DNA from: Cellulosimicrobium funkei | Lineage (GTDB): Bacteria; Actinomycetota; Actinomycetes; Actinomycetales; Cellulomonadaceae | Length of the DNA: 64,000 nt | Reading direction: 5' to 3' | Assembly: GCF_001019615.1 (NCBI RefSeq) | Contig: NZ_JNBQ01000004.1 | Coordinates: 151,796 to 215,795, forward strand | Shown here: piece by piece, positions 30,164-38,640 of the stretch | Layout of the letters: each line of letters begins with the position of its first letter | Position numbering within the stretch: position 1 is the first letter of the stretch | Notes under the pieces: model-generated | The model's database searches: none | Seen by the model: the letters and a program-made list of their open reading frames with translations, nothing else | What the model was told of the DNA's origin: nothing | Made by a program: the position numbers and the translations under genes

Positions 30164-30703
30164 GTGCGATGGGACGCCCTCTTCGACGACCTCGCGGCGC
30201 AGCTCGCCGCCGCCGAGTCGCAGGACCGGGCCGCCGCCGTCGCCGACCTCACCCGTGCGGAGCACGCGACGATCACGCTCGTCGAGCGGCTGCGCGGCAC
30301 GCCCGGCACGGTCACGCTCGAGCTGCGCGACGGGTCGGCCGTCACCGGAGAGCTGCGCGAGGCGGCGGAGGAGTGGGTGCTCCTGGGCGCGGCCCGGCGC
30401 CAGCACCTCGTGCCGACCAGCGCGATCTCCGCCGTCCAGGGCCTCGGTCGCCATGCCCAGCCCGCGCCCTCGGCGAGGTCGGCGCGGCTGGGCCTCGGCC
30501 ACGCCCTCCGCGCGCTCATGCGCGACCGTCGGCCCGTCCAGGTGCGGACCCCCGCCGGTGTCTTTCCCGGGTGGGTCGCGCGGGTCGGCAAGGACCACGT
30601 CGACCTGGAGGTCGCCCCGGGCGACGGGCACGGCTCGCGGGTCGTGCCCTGGTCCGCGGTCCTGTGCGTCAGCGAGTCGGAGACGGGGTTCGTCCCGCGG
30701 TGA
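30164..30703 (+). CDS. Conserved actinobacterial hypothetical protein, 179 residues
   Basis: Soluble protein opening MRWDALFDDLAAQLAAAESQ, followed by a beta-rich middle (GTVTLELRDGSAVTGELREA, LLGAARRQHLVPTSAISAV) and a related second half (VQVRTPAGVFPGWVARVGKD). The two similar beta segments suggest an internal duplication of an SH3/Sm-like fold. GTG at 30164 lies 6 nt after TACGGT (30152-30157), supporting a leaderless start here rather than the earlier in-frame codon at 30116. No named family recognised. Confidence 0.75.
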   Translation: MRWDALFDDLAAQLAAAESQDRAAAVADLTRAEHATITLVERLRGTPGTVTLELRDGSAVTGELREAAEEWVLLGAARRQHLVPTSAISAVQGLGRHAQPAPSARSARLGLGHALRALMRDRRPVQVRTPAGVFPGWVARVGKDHVDLEVAPGDGHGSRVVPWSAVLCVSESETGFVPR

Positions 30704-30783
30704 GGAGCGTGCAGGGGGAGCGCGCGGGGTTCGCGGCGTCGGCGCGGCGCCGTCGGGTCGGCGGTCGAGGGCGCCGCGGCCGC

Positions 30784-30999
30784 TCAGGCGTCGAAGTCGC
30801 CGGCCTCGATGCGCTGGCGCGTCTGCGCGTACATCCGCTGGATGTACGCCTCGAGCTCGCTGACCTCGACGCGCCACTGCCCTCGGCCGCCCACCTGGAT
30901 CGCGGGGAGCTCGCCGGATCGGACGAGCGCGTACGCCTGCGCCGCGGAGATGTTGAGCTCGTCCGTGACGTCGGCGAGGGTGAGGAACCGCTGGGCCAT
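30784..30999 (-). CDS. Excisionase/MerR-type helix-turn-helix protein, 71 residues
   Basis: Small DNA-binding protein made almost entirely of an HTH_17 domain: LTLADVTDELNISAAQAYALV, then the wing-like IQVGGRGQWRVEVSELEAYI. It is related in fold to BldC and phage excisionases, but the sequence differs from BldC itself. The ATG at 30999 is 6 nt after CAGACT on the minus strand (complement of 31006-31011), so the mRNA is probably leaderless. It is divergent from the CpaB-like gene and may control that pair. The target is unknown. Confidence 0.85.
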   Translation of the reverse strand: MAQRFLTLADVTDELNISAAQAYALVRSGELPAIQVGGRGQWRVEVSELEAYIQRMYAQTRQRIEAGDFDA

Positions 31000-31125
31000 G
31001 GCGTCAGTCTGGCACGCGCGCGCCGCGCCTCGACGCTCGTCCACAGGCACCGCCACGGGTGGCGCAGACCGGGGATCATGAAGCCGCGGCACGGCTGACG
31101 TGCCGGACGACCAAGGGGGAGATCG

Positions 31126-31824
31126 ATGACGACGACGAGGGAACGACCCGTGGGGGTCGAGCCGGCACCACGGCCCGCCGTGCGCCTGAGGCGACCTGGC
31201 TGGAAGGACCCGCGGCTCCTCGTGGGGATCGTGGTGGTCGCGCTGTCCGTGGCCCTCGGGTCGTGGGCCGTGAGCACCGCGAGCCGGACCGTCACCGTCT
31301 ACGCGGCCGGGGCGGCGCTGACGCCCGGGACGACCGTGGCCGCGGCGGACCTGCGGGCGGTCGAGGTGCGGCTCGGGACGCAGACGGACCGCTACCTCCT
31401 CGCCGCCGACGGGCTCCCGGACGAGGCCGTCGTCCTGCGCACCGTCGCCGCGGGCGAGCTGGTCCCCGCGTCGTCGCTCGGTGCGGCCGCCGACCTCGCG
31501 GTGCGCGCCGTCGCGGTCCCCGTGACGACGGGCCTCTCGGAGCGGATCGTCGCCGGGGCGGCGGTCGACGTCTGGTACGTCCCCGAGGCTCCCCCGACGG
31601 CCGGTGCCGAGCCGGGCACCGCCGCGGGGGACGAGCCACCGCAGCCCGAGCTGCTCGTCGAGGGCGTCACCGTCGCACAGGTCGACGAGGGCGAGGGGAC
31701 GCTCGTCGTGGGCGGACCGACGACGGTCCACCTCCTGGTCGGCGTCGACGACCTCCCGGCAGTGCTCGCGGCGGTGGCCGGGGACGGGACGATCGCGCTC
31801 GTCCCGGTCGGGGCTGCGGGATGA
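31126..31824 (+). CDS. SAF-domain protein, CpaB/RcpC-like
   Basis: A 232-residue protein with one N-terminal membrane helix (LLVGIVVVALSVALGSWAVS) followed by a periplasmic-type SAF domain (AAGAALTPGTTVAAADLRAV, GELVPASSLG). CpaB-type proteins line the outer channel of Flp/Tad pilus systems in Gram-negatives; in actinobacteria their place in the machine is unclear. GGGGGA precedes the ATG at 31126. The stop overlaps the next gene (ATGA). No tadA, tadB or pilin genes follow, so this pair stands alone here. Confidence 0.83.
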   Translation: MTTTRERPVGVEPAPRPAVRLRRPGWKDPRLLVGIVVVALSVALGSWAVSTASRTVTVYAAGAALTPGTTVAAADLRAVEVRLGTQTDRYLLAADGLPDEAVVLRTVAAGELVPASSLGAAADLAVRAVAVPVTTGLSERIVAGAAVDVWYVPEAPPTAGAEPGTAAGDEPPQPELLVEGVTVAQVDEGEGTLVVGGPTTVHLLVGVDDLPAVLAAVAGDGTIALVPVGAAG

Positions 31825-33197
31825 GCGGCGCGACCACGGTCGCGACCGTCCTGTGCGCGGTCCGGGGCGCGCGCGAGGCCGAGGTGGTCACGACGCTCGC
31901 CGCTCCCGGGCTCCAGGTCACGCGGCGGTGCGCGGACGTCGTCGAGCTGCTCGCCGCGGCCGCGGCGGGTGCGGGCCGAGTCGCGGTCGTGTCGTGCGAC
32001 CTGCCCGCGCTGGACCGGCAGGCGGTCGTGGACCTGCACGCCCACGACGTGCGGATCGTCGCGCTCGCCCCGGCCGGGACGTGGGAAGAGGGACGGGTGC
32101 GGGCCTACGGGGTCGATGCCGTCGTCGACCTGGACTCCGCGCCGGACACGCTGTGCGACGTCGTCCGGGCCGTCCTGCCGCCGCGCGAGGCGGCCACGGG
32201 CGCACCCGGTGTCCCCCGGGGGGCCGCCGGCGCCGGCGCCGCCGACCCGGGGCGGGAGCCCCGCCTCGGGCGGACCGTCGCCGTGTGGGGGCCGACCGGC
32301 GCACCCGGTCGTACGACCGTGGCGACGAACCTCGCCGCCGAGCTCGCGGGACCGGCGCCCGTGCGGCGTGCTCGTCCGGCGCGCCGGGAGCGGCGCTCCG
32401 CGGACGTGGACGTCCCGGCCACCGTCCCCTCGGCGCCCGACGCGGAGGTCCTGCTCGTCGACGCGGACACCTACGGCGGGAGCGTCGCCCAGCGGCTCGG
32501 CCTGCTCGACGAGTCACCCGGACTGGCGGCGGCCGCCCGCAGCGCGGGTCAGGGCGCGCTCGACGGCGCGGGGCTGGTCGCGCTGGCGCCCACGGTCCTG
32601 CCACGCGTCCGGGTGCTGACGGGCCTGACCCGGGCGGGCCGGTGGCCGGAGGTGCCCGGGGCGTCGCTCGACGCCGTGTGGGAGGTCGGGCGGTCCGTCG
32701 CGGACTGGACGGTCGTCGACTGCGGCTTCGGGATCGAGCGGGACGAGCTCCTGACGTACGACACCCGCGCCCCGCAGCGCAACGACGCGACGTGGAGCGC
32801 GCTCGCGGCCGCGGACGTGGTGGTCGTCGTCGGCGCGGGGGATCCCGTCGGGCTCCAGCGTCTGGTCCGGGCGCTCGACGAGCTCGCCGAGACGGGCGCG
32901 TGCGTCGGCGCGGCGCGCGTCGTCGTGGTGAACCGCGTGCGCGCGAGCGTCGTCGGGCCCCGGCCCGAGCGAGCGGTGCGCGACGCGATGGCCCGCTACG
33001 CGAGCGTCGACGACCTGCACGTCGTCCCCGAGGACGCCGCCGTCGACCTCGGCCTCCGGGAGGGTCGGACGCTCGCGGAGTCGGCGCCCGCGAGCCCTGC
33101 CCGTCGTGCCCTGGCGCGGCTCGCCGTGCAGGTGCGGGAGGCGGCGCAGCCCGGGCGTGGTGCGGCGCACGGACTCGCGCTGGAGGCGGCACACTGA
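31821..33197 (+). CDS. CpaE-like P-loop protein (MinD/ParA superfamily)
   Basis: A 458-residue protein. The N-terminal 130 residues look like a degenerate receiver domain (RVAVVSCDLPALDRQAVVDL, VRIVALAPAG), as in CpaE. The C-terminal part is a MinD-like ATPase fold with the P-loop GPTGAPGRTTVATNLAAEL starting at residue 157 and strands LLVDADTYGGSVAQRLGL and WTVVDCGFGIE. Both lysines expected in a deviant Walker A are absent (Thr and Arg164 instead), so ATP hydrolysis is doubtful. It is coupled to the CpaB-like gene by ATGA. In Tad systems CpaE localises the secretion machinery to a pole. Confidence 0.85.
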   Translation: MSGATTVATVLCAVRGAREAEVVTTLAAPGLQVTRRCADVVELLAAAAAGAGRVAVVSCDLPALDRQAVVDLHAHDVRIVALAPAGTWEEGRVRAYGVDAVVDLDSAPDTLCDVVRAVLPPREAATGAPGVPRGAAGAGAADPGREPRLGRTVAVWGPTGAPGRTTVATNLAAELAGPAPVRRARPARRERRSADVDVPATVPSAPDAEVLLVDADTYGGSVAQRLGLLDESPGLAAAARSAGQGALDGAGLVALAPTVLPRVRVLTGLTRAGRWPEVPGASLDAVWEVGRSVADWTVVDCGFGIERDELLTYDTRAPQRNDATWSALAAADVVVVVGAGDPVGLQRLVRALDELAETGACVGAARVVVVNRVRASVVGPRPERAVRDAMARYASVDDLHVVPEDAAVDLGLREGRTLAESAPASPARRALARLAVQVREAAQPGRGAAHGLALEAAH

Positions 33198-33201
33198 ACC
33201 C

Positions 33202-33732
33202 ATGCGCATCTACCTCCCCGCGACGCTCGACGAGCTCGACGCCGTCACCGTGACCGCCGACGCCGCCCGCTGGAGCGTCGCCCCGCGCGGCGCCCACGCC
33301 GTGACCGCCGCGCTGACGCGCGCGCTGCCCGACGAGGACGAGGAGGGCCTGGAGTACGCGGCCGCGCTCGAGGCGGCGGACGACTCGCTCGCGCTCGTCG
33401 CGGCGCGCCCGGACGCGCCGCGCCAGCGGCTCGTCGTGACGCTCGAGGTTCCCGACGGCGCGGTGCAGGTCGTGGGCGCCGACGACTCCGACGACGAGGA
33501 CGCACCTGCGCCCAGCGCGGTCGAGGTCCTGCGGACCGTGCCCGACGTCGCGATCGTGTGCGTGCACGTCGACGAGCCCGAGGCCGTCGAGGACGTCGCG
33601 GCGGTGCTCGCCGCGGCCGACGACGACGGCCCGGGTGCCGACGCGGCGCTCGACGCCGCGATCGACCGGGTCAACGAGCGCGACCTGCTCTGGTACGACT
33701 GGTCCGAGCTCAAGGACGTGCCGCGCGGCTGA
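33202..33732 (+). CDS. DUF6912-family protein
   Basis: A 176-residue acidic protein, common in actinobacteria, opening MRIYLPATLDELDAVTVTAD and ending LLWYDWSELKDVP. The middle is alpha/beta with acidic stretches (DDSDDEDAPAPSAVEVL). No membrane helix or catalytic motif. The ATG at 33202, 4 nt after the cpaE-like stop, was chosen because the family starts here; CACACT 6 nt upstream may be a leaderless -10. Function unknown. Confidence 0.82.
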   Translation: MRIYLPATLDELDAVTVTADAARWSVAPRGAHAVTAALTRALPDEDEEGLEYAAALEAADDSLALVAARPDAPRQRLVVTLEVPDGAVQVVGADDSDDEDAPAPSAVEVLRTVPDVAIVCVHVDEPEAVEDVAAVLAAADDDGPGADAALDAAIDRVNERDLLWYDWSELKDVPRG

Positions 33733-33791
33733 CGGCTCCGCGGTGCGGGGCGGCCGGTCGGGAGCCAGGCGGTGCCCGACGGCGGTCCGCG

Positions 33792-34586
33792 TCAGCCGAG
33801 GCGGCCGAGCACCTCGTCGTGCAGCAGCCCGTTCGTCGCGACGGCGTTGCCGCCCCACGGGCCGTCGGCGCCGTCGAGCGACGTGAACCGGCCGCCGGCC
33901 TCGGTGACGATGGGCACGAGCGCGGCCATGTCGTAGAGCTCGAGCTCGGGCTCGGCGGCCGCGTCGGCGGCGCCCTCGGCGACGAGCATGTACGACCAGA
34001 AGTCGCCGTAGCCGCGCGTGCGCCACGCGCCGCGCAGGAGGTCGAGGAACGGCTCGAGCTTCCCGCGCTCCTCCCAGCCGTCGAGCGACGCGTAGGCGAA
34101 CGAGGCGTCGGACCACGCCGAGACGCCCGACACCTGCAGCCGCGACGCGGCGGCGAGCGACTTGCCGGTCCACGCGCCGGTGCCCTTCGCCGCCCACCAG
34201 CGCCGACCCAGCGCGGGTGCCGAGACGAGCCCGACGACGACCTCGTCGCCGTCGGCGAGCGCGATGAGCGTCGCCCACACGGGCACGCCGCGCACAAAGT
34301 TCTTGGTCCCGTCGATCGGGTCGACGATCCAGCGCCGCGCGCCGTGACCGGTCTCGCCGAACTCCTCGCCGACGATCGCGTCGCGACCACGCGCCCGGCC
34401 GAGCTGGCCGCGGATGATCTCCTCGGCGGTGCGGTCGGCGTCGCTCACCGGCGTCGAGTCCGGCTTGGACTCGACGTGCAGGTCGAGCGCCTTGAAGCGC
34501 GACATCGTGTGCGCGTCGACCTGGTCGGCGATCACGTGGGCGAGGCGCAGGTCGTCGTCGTAGCCGCGCGTCGAGGGGGGCGTCAT
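33792..34586 (-). CDS. hisN: Histidinol-phosphatase, inositol-monophosphatase family
   Basis: A 264-residue Mg2+-dependent phosphatase of the IMPase fold, assigned as the actinobacterial HisN that dephosphorylates L-histidinol phosphate in histidine synthesis. Metal-binding motifs are visible: VGEEFGE and WIVDPIDGTKNFVRGVPVW, plus the C-terminal LELYDMAALVPIVTEAGG. The ATG at 34586 lies 7 nt after TACGGT (complement of 34594-34599), so it may have its own leaderless promoter although it follows rsgA by 57 nt. Another IMPase substrate cannot be excluded by sequence alone. Confidence 0.88.
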   Translation of the reverse strand: MTPPSTRGYDDDLRLAHVIADQVDAHTMSRFKALDLHVESKPDSTPVSDADRTAEEIIRGQLGRARGRDAIVGEEFGETGHGARRWIVDPIDGTKNFVRGVPVWATLIALADGDEVVVGLVSAPALGRRWWAAKGTGAWTGKSLAAASRLQVSGVSAWSDASFAYASLDGWEERGKLEPFLDLLRGAWRTRGYGDFWSYMLVAEGAADAAAEPELELYDMAALVPIVTEAGGRFTSLDGADGPWGGNAVATNGLLHDEVLGRLG

Positions 34587-34643
34587 GGCTCACACCGTAG
34601 CGGTGCCCGCCCGGCGCGAGGGAGGCGCCGCGCGGGCCAGGGC

Positions 34644-35738
34644 TCAGGCCGCGCCGGTGCGCGAGGCGAGCACGCGGCGGAACGACTCGAGGCGCGCGGC
34701 GCGGGCGGCGCGCGCCTCGTCGTCGGGCGACGCCTCGACCCACTCGTCGAGCGCGCAGTCCGGGGCGTCGTCGAGGTGGGTGCACCCGCGCGGGCAGCCC
34801 GCGGCGACGGCGTCGAGGTCCTCGAACGCGCGCAGCAGGTGGTCGACCTGGACGTGCGCGAGGCCGAACGACCGCACGCCGGGGGTGTCGATGACCCATC
34901 CGCCGCCGGGCAGGCGCAGCGCGACGGCGGACGTGGACGTGTGCCTGCCGCGGCCCGTGACGTCGTTGACGTGACCGGTCGCGCGCTGCGCGTCCGGGAC
35001 GAGCGCGTTGACGAGCGTCGACTTGCCGACGCCGGAGTGCCCGACGAACACGGACGTGCGCCCGGCGAGCGCGTCACGCACCGCGTCGAGCGGCTCGATC
35101 GCCCAGCCGTCGGGCGCGAGCCCGTCGGGCGCGCGGCGCGTCACGACGACGGAGACCCCGAGCGGCTCGTACAGCGCGCGCAGCGGCTCCGGGTCGGCGA
35201 GGTCCGCCTTGGTGAGGCACAGCAGGACGTCCATGCCGGCGTCGTACGCGGCGACCACGCACCGGTCGATCATGCGCGTGCGCGGCTCGGGCTCCGCGAG
35301 CGCGGTGACGACGACGAGCTGGTCGGCGTTCGCGACGATGACCCGCTCGTAGGGGTCGGTGTCGTCGGCCGTGCGGCGCAGCACCGACGACCGGTCCTGG
35401 ATGCGCACGATCCGCGCGAGCGACCCGTCGTCCCCGGACACGTCCCCGACGAGGTCGACGCGGTCCCCGCACACGATGCGCGTGCGGCCGAGCTCGCGTG
35501 CCTTCATCGCGAGGACCGTGCGCTCGTCGCCGCCGGTCCCGTCGTTCGAGCCGTCGGCGGTCCGCTCGCCGGCACCGCCGTGGTGACCGACCAGCAGCGT
35601 GTACCGGCCCCGGTCCACGCCCGTGACGAACCCCGTCACCGCGTCCGCGTGCTCGGGCCGCTGCTTGGTGCGGGGGCGGCTGCCGTGCTTGCCGGGGCGC
35701 GCGCGGAAGTCGGACTCGTCCGGGACGCGGCGCGCCAT
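34644..35738 (-). CDS. rsgA: Ribosome small-subunit-dependent GTPase RsgA
   Basis: Circularly permuted GTPase that checks late 30S assembly; 364 residues. It has an OB-fold N-terminus, then motifs in the order G4 (LTKADL), G1 (GHSGVGKST) and G3 (DTPGVRSFGL). A zinc-binding C-terminus follows with CPRGCTHLDDAPDCALDE. The ATG at 35738 shares its A with the stop of aroA (TGATG). The reading frame runs further upstream, but [19 protein letters not shown] is the family N-terminus. Confidence 0.95.
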   Translation of the reverse strand: MARRVPDESDFRARPGKHGSRPRTKQRPEHADAVTGFVTGVDRGRYTLLVGHHGGAGERTADGSNDGTGGDERTVLAMKARELGRTRIVCGDRVDLVGDVSGDDGSLARIVRIQDRSSVLRRTADDTDPYERVIVANADQLVVVTALAEPEPRTRMIDRCVVAAYDAGMDVLLCLTKADLADPEPLRALYEPLGVSVVVTRRAPDGLAPDGWAIEPLDAVRDALAGRTSVFVGHSGVGKSTLVNALVPDAQRATGHVNDVTGRGRHTSTSAVALRLPGGGWVIDTPGVRSFGLAHVQVDHLLRAFEDLDAVAAGCPRGCTHLDDAPDCALDEWVEASPDDEARAARAARLESFRRVLASRTGAA

Positions 35739-37093
35739 CAGCGGGCCGCCGCTCCCGTGCCGGATCCGGACCTGCCCCCGAGCATGCGCTCCCACATCCC
35801 CGCGAACCCGGGCAGCGTCTTGGCGGTCGTCTCGACGTTCTCGACGCCGACCCCCGGGACGCGCAGGCCGATGACGGCGGCGGACGTCGCCATGCGGTGG
35901 TCGTGGTACGTGCGGAACAGCGCACCGTGCAGGGGGCGCGGCGTGATGACGAGGCCGTCACGCGTCTCCTCCGCCTGCCCGCCGAGGCGCGTGATCTCCG
36001 TCGCGAGCGCGGCGAGCCGGTCGGTCTCGTGCCCGCGCAGGTGGGCGATGCCGCGCAGGCGGCTGGGGGAGTCGGCCAGGGCGGCCAGCGCGGCGATCGT
36101 CGGCGCGAGCTCGCCGGCGGCGTGCAGGTCGACGTCGACGCCGCGCACCTCGCCCGTGCCCGTCACGGACAGCACGTCGCCGTCCAGCGACGCGGTCGCG
36201 CCCATGGACTCGAGCAGCTCGGGGACCATCGCGCCCGGCTGGGTCGTCGCCGTCGGCCAGCCCGTGACGCGCACGGTGCCCCCCGCGACGAGCGCGGCGG
36301 CGAGGAAGGGGGCGGCGTTCGACAGGTCGGGCTCGACCTGCACGTCGCGCGCCGCGATCGGACCGGGCTCGACCCGCCAGATCGCGGGCCGGGAGTCGTC
36401 GACGACGACGCCGACCTCCCGCAGGACCTCCACCGTCATCTCGATGTGCGGCATGCTCGGCAGCGTGTGGCCGATGTGCCGCACCGTGAGGCCCTGGTCG
36501 TAGCGCGCGGCGGCGAGGAGGAGCCCCGAGACGAACTGGCTCGACGCCGACGCGTCGACGTCGACCGACCCGCCGCGCACCCGGCCGCGGCCGCGGATCG
36601 TGAAGGGGAGCGTCGTCGGCAGCCCGTCGCCGTCGCCCTCCACCGGGACGTCCAGCGCGCTGAGCGCGGCGAGGACCGGGCCCATGGGGCGCACGCGCGC
36701 GCCCTCGTCGCCGTCGAACCGGACCGTGCCGCCGGCGAGCGCCGCGAGCGGCGGGAGGAAGCGCATGACGGTGCCGGCCAGGCCGCAGTCCACCTCGACG
36801 GGTCCGCGCAGCGGACCGGGGGTCACGCGCAGCTCGCTGGGCGACGCGCCCTCCTCGACGCCGACGCCGAGCGTGCGCAGGGCGGCGATCATGAGGTCGG
36901 CGTCGCGGCTGCGCAGGGCGCCGCGCAGGGTCCCGGGCCCGTCGGCGAGCGCGGCGAGCACGAGCAGCCGGTTCGTCAGCGACTTCGAGCCCGGGACCTC
37001 GACCGTCGCGTCGAGCGGCCCGCCCGCCGTGGGCGCCGCCCAGCCCTCGTCGACGGCGGGGGGCACGGGCGCGGCGGAGGGCGAGGTCGTCAT
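35738..37093 (-). CDS. aroA: 3-phosphoshikimate 1-carboxyvinyltransferase (EPSP synthase)
   Basis: Sixth step of the shikimate pathway: shikimate-3-phosphate plus PEP gives EPSP. The 451-residue protein shows the N-terminal [20 protein letters not shown], the PEP-site loop [12 protein letters not shown] (commonly GNAGTAMRFL; here Leu and Val substitutions), [15 protein letters not shown] and the C-terminal [20 protein letters not shown] precedes the ATG at 37093, with TAGCCT just before it. It leads an operon with rsgA. Confidence 0.96.
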   Translation of the reverse strand: MTTSPSAAPVPPAVDEGWAAPTAGGPLDATVEVPGSKSLTNRLLVLAALADGPGTLRGALRSRDADLMIAALRTLGVGVEEGASPSELRVTPGPLRGPVEVDCGLAGTVMRFLPPLAALAGGTVRFDGDEGARVRPMGPVLAALSALDVPVEGDGDGLPTTLPFTIRGRGRVRGGSVDVDASASSQFVSGLLLAAARYDQGLTVRHIGHTLPSMPHIEMTVEVLREVGVVVDDSRPAIWRVEPGPIAARDVQVEPDLSNAAPFLAAALVAGGTVRVTGWPTATTQPGAMVPELLESMGATASLDGDVLSVTGTGEVRGVDVDLHAAGELAPTIAALAALADSPSRLRGIAHLRGHETDRLAALATEITRLGGQAEETRDGLVITPRPLHGALFRTYHDHRMATSAAVIGLRVPGVGVENVETTAKTLPGFAGMWERMLGGRSGSGTGAAAR

Positions 37094-37164
37094 GGCCTCC
37101 AGGCTAGTGGAGGGACGGTGCCCGACGGCGGAGCGTCCCGCCGCGCGGTCACGTCACGACCGTG

Positions 37165-37869
37165 TCAGGCGACCTTCGCCCGGACCGCGGCCTCGGCGTC
37201 GTGCACGGCCCCCGCGGCGAGGGTCGCGGCGTGCTCCGCGGCCTGCTGGGCGGCCTTCGTCGCGCGTCGCGCCGAGCGTCCCGCCTCCTTGGCCGCGTGC
37301 TTCGCCGCGTTCTTCGTGGAGCGGCTCGCCTCCTTCGCCGCTCCCCGGGCCGAGGTCGAGACGTCCTTCACGGCCCCCTTCGCGCTCGCGACCACGGCCT
37401 CCTGCTTCGCCTGCTTGGCGAGCGCGAGGTCGTGCCGGGCCTTCTCGAGCCGCCACTGCACGCCCGGGCGGCCCTCGTAGTCCGCGCCCGCGATGAGCGC
37501 CGCACCGATCGCGCCGACGTTCGCGACGAACTTGCGCGTGCGCTCGGCGCGCGTCGCCTCGCCCGAGGTGAAGGGCTGGTTGACGACCGCGAGGGGCACC
37601 GTGAGCGCGGCGAGGGTCAGGGCGGCCGTGCGGGGGGCCTTGCCGACGGCGAGGAACAGCCCGGCGACGGCCGTCGCGGCGCCGTGGGCGCGCACGAGCG
37701 TCGCGACCTGCTTCTCGCTGAGCGGGGCCTCGATGCCGGCGCTCTTCTCGACGAGCTCGACGCCCGAGCGCGCGGCTCGCACGTGCTCGGCGGGCTTGAG
37801 CGCGGCCTGGAGCCCGTCGTAGACGAACCACGAGGCCAGCATGGGCCTCGCGAGGTGACGCAGCAGCAT
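37165..37869 (-). CDS. DoxX-family protein with Lys/Ala-rich histone-like tail
   Basis: A 234-residue protein. The first 135 residues match the DoxX membrane family (LLRHLARPMLASWFVYDGLQ, AHGAATAVAGLFLAVGKAPR). The last 90 residues are a hydrophilic Lys/Ala/Ser/Arg-rich tail (KQEAVVASAKGAVKDV, EASRSTKNAAKHAAKEAG) resembling histone H1-like or phasin-like sequences. The ATG at 37869 has GAGGAGAG upstream and the family starts there; two earlier in-frame starts lie in non-conserved sequence. DoxX proteins have been linked to thiol/oxidative stress handling in mycobacteria, which fits the nearby sigR. Confidence 0.85.
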   Translation of the reverse strand: MLLRHLARPMLASWFVYDGLQAALKPAEHVRAARSGVELVEKSAGIEAPLSEKQVATLVRAHGAATAVAGLFLAVGKAPRTAALTLAALTVPLAVVNQPFTSGEATRAERTRKFVANVGAIGAALIAGADYEGRPGVQWRLEKARHDLALAKQAKQEAVVASAKGAVKDVSTSARGAAKEASRSTKNAAKHAAKEAGRSARRATKAAQQAAEHAATLAAGAVHDAEAAVRAKVA

Positions 37870-37996
37870 CGGTTCTCTCCTCATCGCCGGTGACTCGCCG
37901 GTGCCCGCCTCGGGCGTGCACCGGTCGGTCCCAGCCTGCCGCGACCGCCGGGACGGCGCCACCTGCGGCCCGTGAGGCACTCCTCACGTGTGCGCG

Positions 37997-38542
37997 TCAG
38001 AGCGCGCCGCCCGCGGCCTCCGGGGCGTCGGCCGACTCGCCGGCGTCGCCGATCGTCTCCCGCGCGACGAAGTTCTCGAGGTCGAACAGGTTGTCGCCCG
38101 CGCGCTGCGCGACGGTGAGCAGGGTGGTCGCGGAGGCGACCTCCTCCACCTGCTCCTTGAGGAACCACAGGAGGAACTGCTCGCCCAGGGCGTCGCCCTC
38201 CTCGCGCGCGGCGCGGAAGATCGCCTCGATCTGCGCGGTGACCTGCTTCTCCTGGTCGAGCGCGAGCCGCAGCGGCTCGACGACGTCCGCGAAGTCGTTG
38301 CGGACCGGGCCGGAGCCGGGGATCTCGACGGGCAGGTCCCGGTCGAGGTGGTACCGCACGATCATCATCGCGTGGTTGCGCTCCTCCACCGACTGCCGGT
38401 AGAAGTGCGCGGCGAGCTGCGGCAGGTCGTGGGCGTCGAACCACACGGCGATCGCGATGTACTGCTGGTGCGCGTCGAGCTCGTGCCCGACCTGCTCGCG
38501 CAGCAGGGTGAGGAAGCGGGACGGGGTCTGCGAGGTCGTCAT
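37997..38542 (-). CDS. Ferritin
   Basis: A 181-residue non-haem ferritin that should oxidise and store iron in a 24-mer shell. The four-helix bundle shows ferroxidase residues in [20 protein letters not shown] and [18 protein letters not shown]. The later helices ([20 protein letters not shown]) complete the site. No haem-binding Met typical of bacterioferritin was identified. TAGCGT (complement of 38549-38554) lies 6 nt before the ATG, so it is probably leaderless. It is divergent from sigR, consistent with shared oxidative-stress roles. Confidence 0.92.
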   Translation of the reverse strand: MTTSQTPSRFLTLLREQVGHELDAHQQYIAIAVWFDAHDLPQLAAHFYRQSVEERNHAMMIVRYHLDRDLPVEIPGSGPVRNDFADVVEPLRLALDQEKQVTAQIEAIFRAAREEGDALGEQFLLWFLKEQVEEVASATTLLTVAQRAGDNLFDLENFVARETIGDAGESADAPEAAGGAL

Positions 38543-38605
38543 GGCGCCACGCTAGCGACGCCGGGTGCGTCGCGCGCGGCGCGCCGCGGGGCGCTCCGGG
38601 CCGCG

Positions 38606-38631
38606 GGAATGCGCGCGAGCACGTTCGGGTT
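38606..38631 (+). promoter_or_regulatory. SigR-type promoter of sigR (GGAAT-N18-GTT)
   Basis: GGAAT at 38606-38610, 18 nt, then GTT at 38629-38631: an exact match to the SigR/SigH consensus of actinobacteria. Transcription would begin at about 38638-38641, at or beside the GTG at 38641, giving a leaderless mRNA for an extended SigR. Confidence 0.8.
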
Positions 38632-38640
38632 GCACCACTC

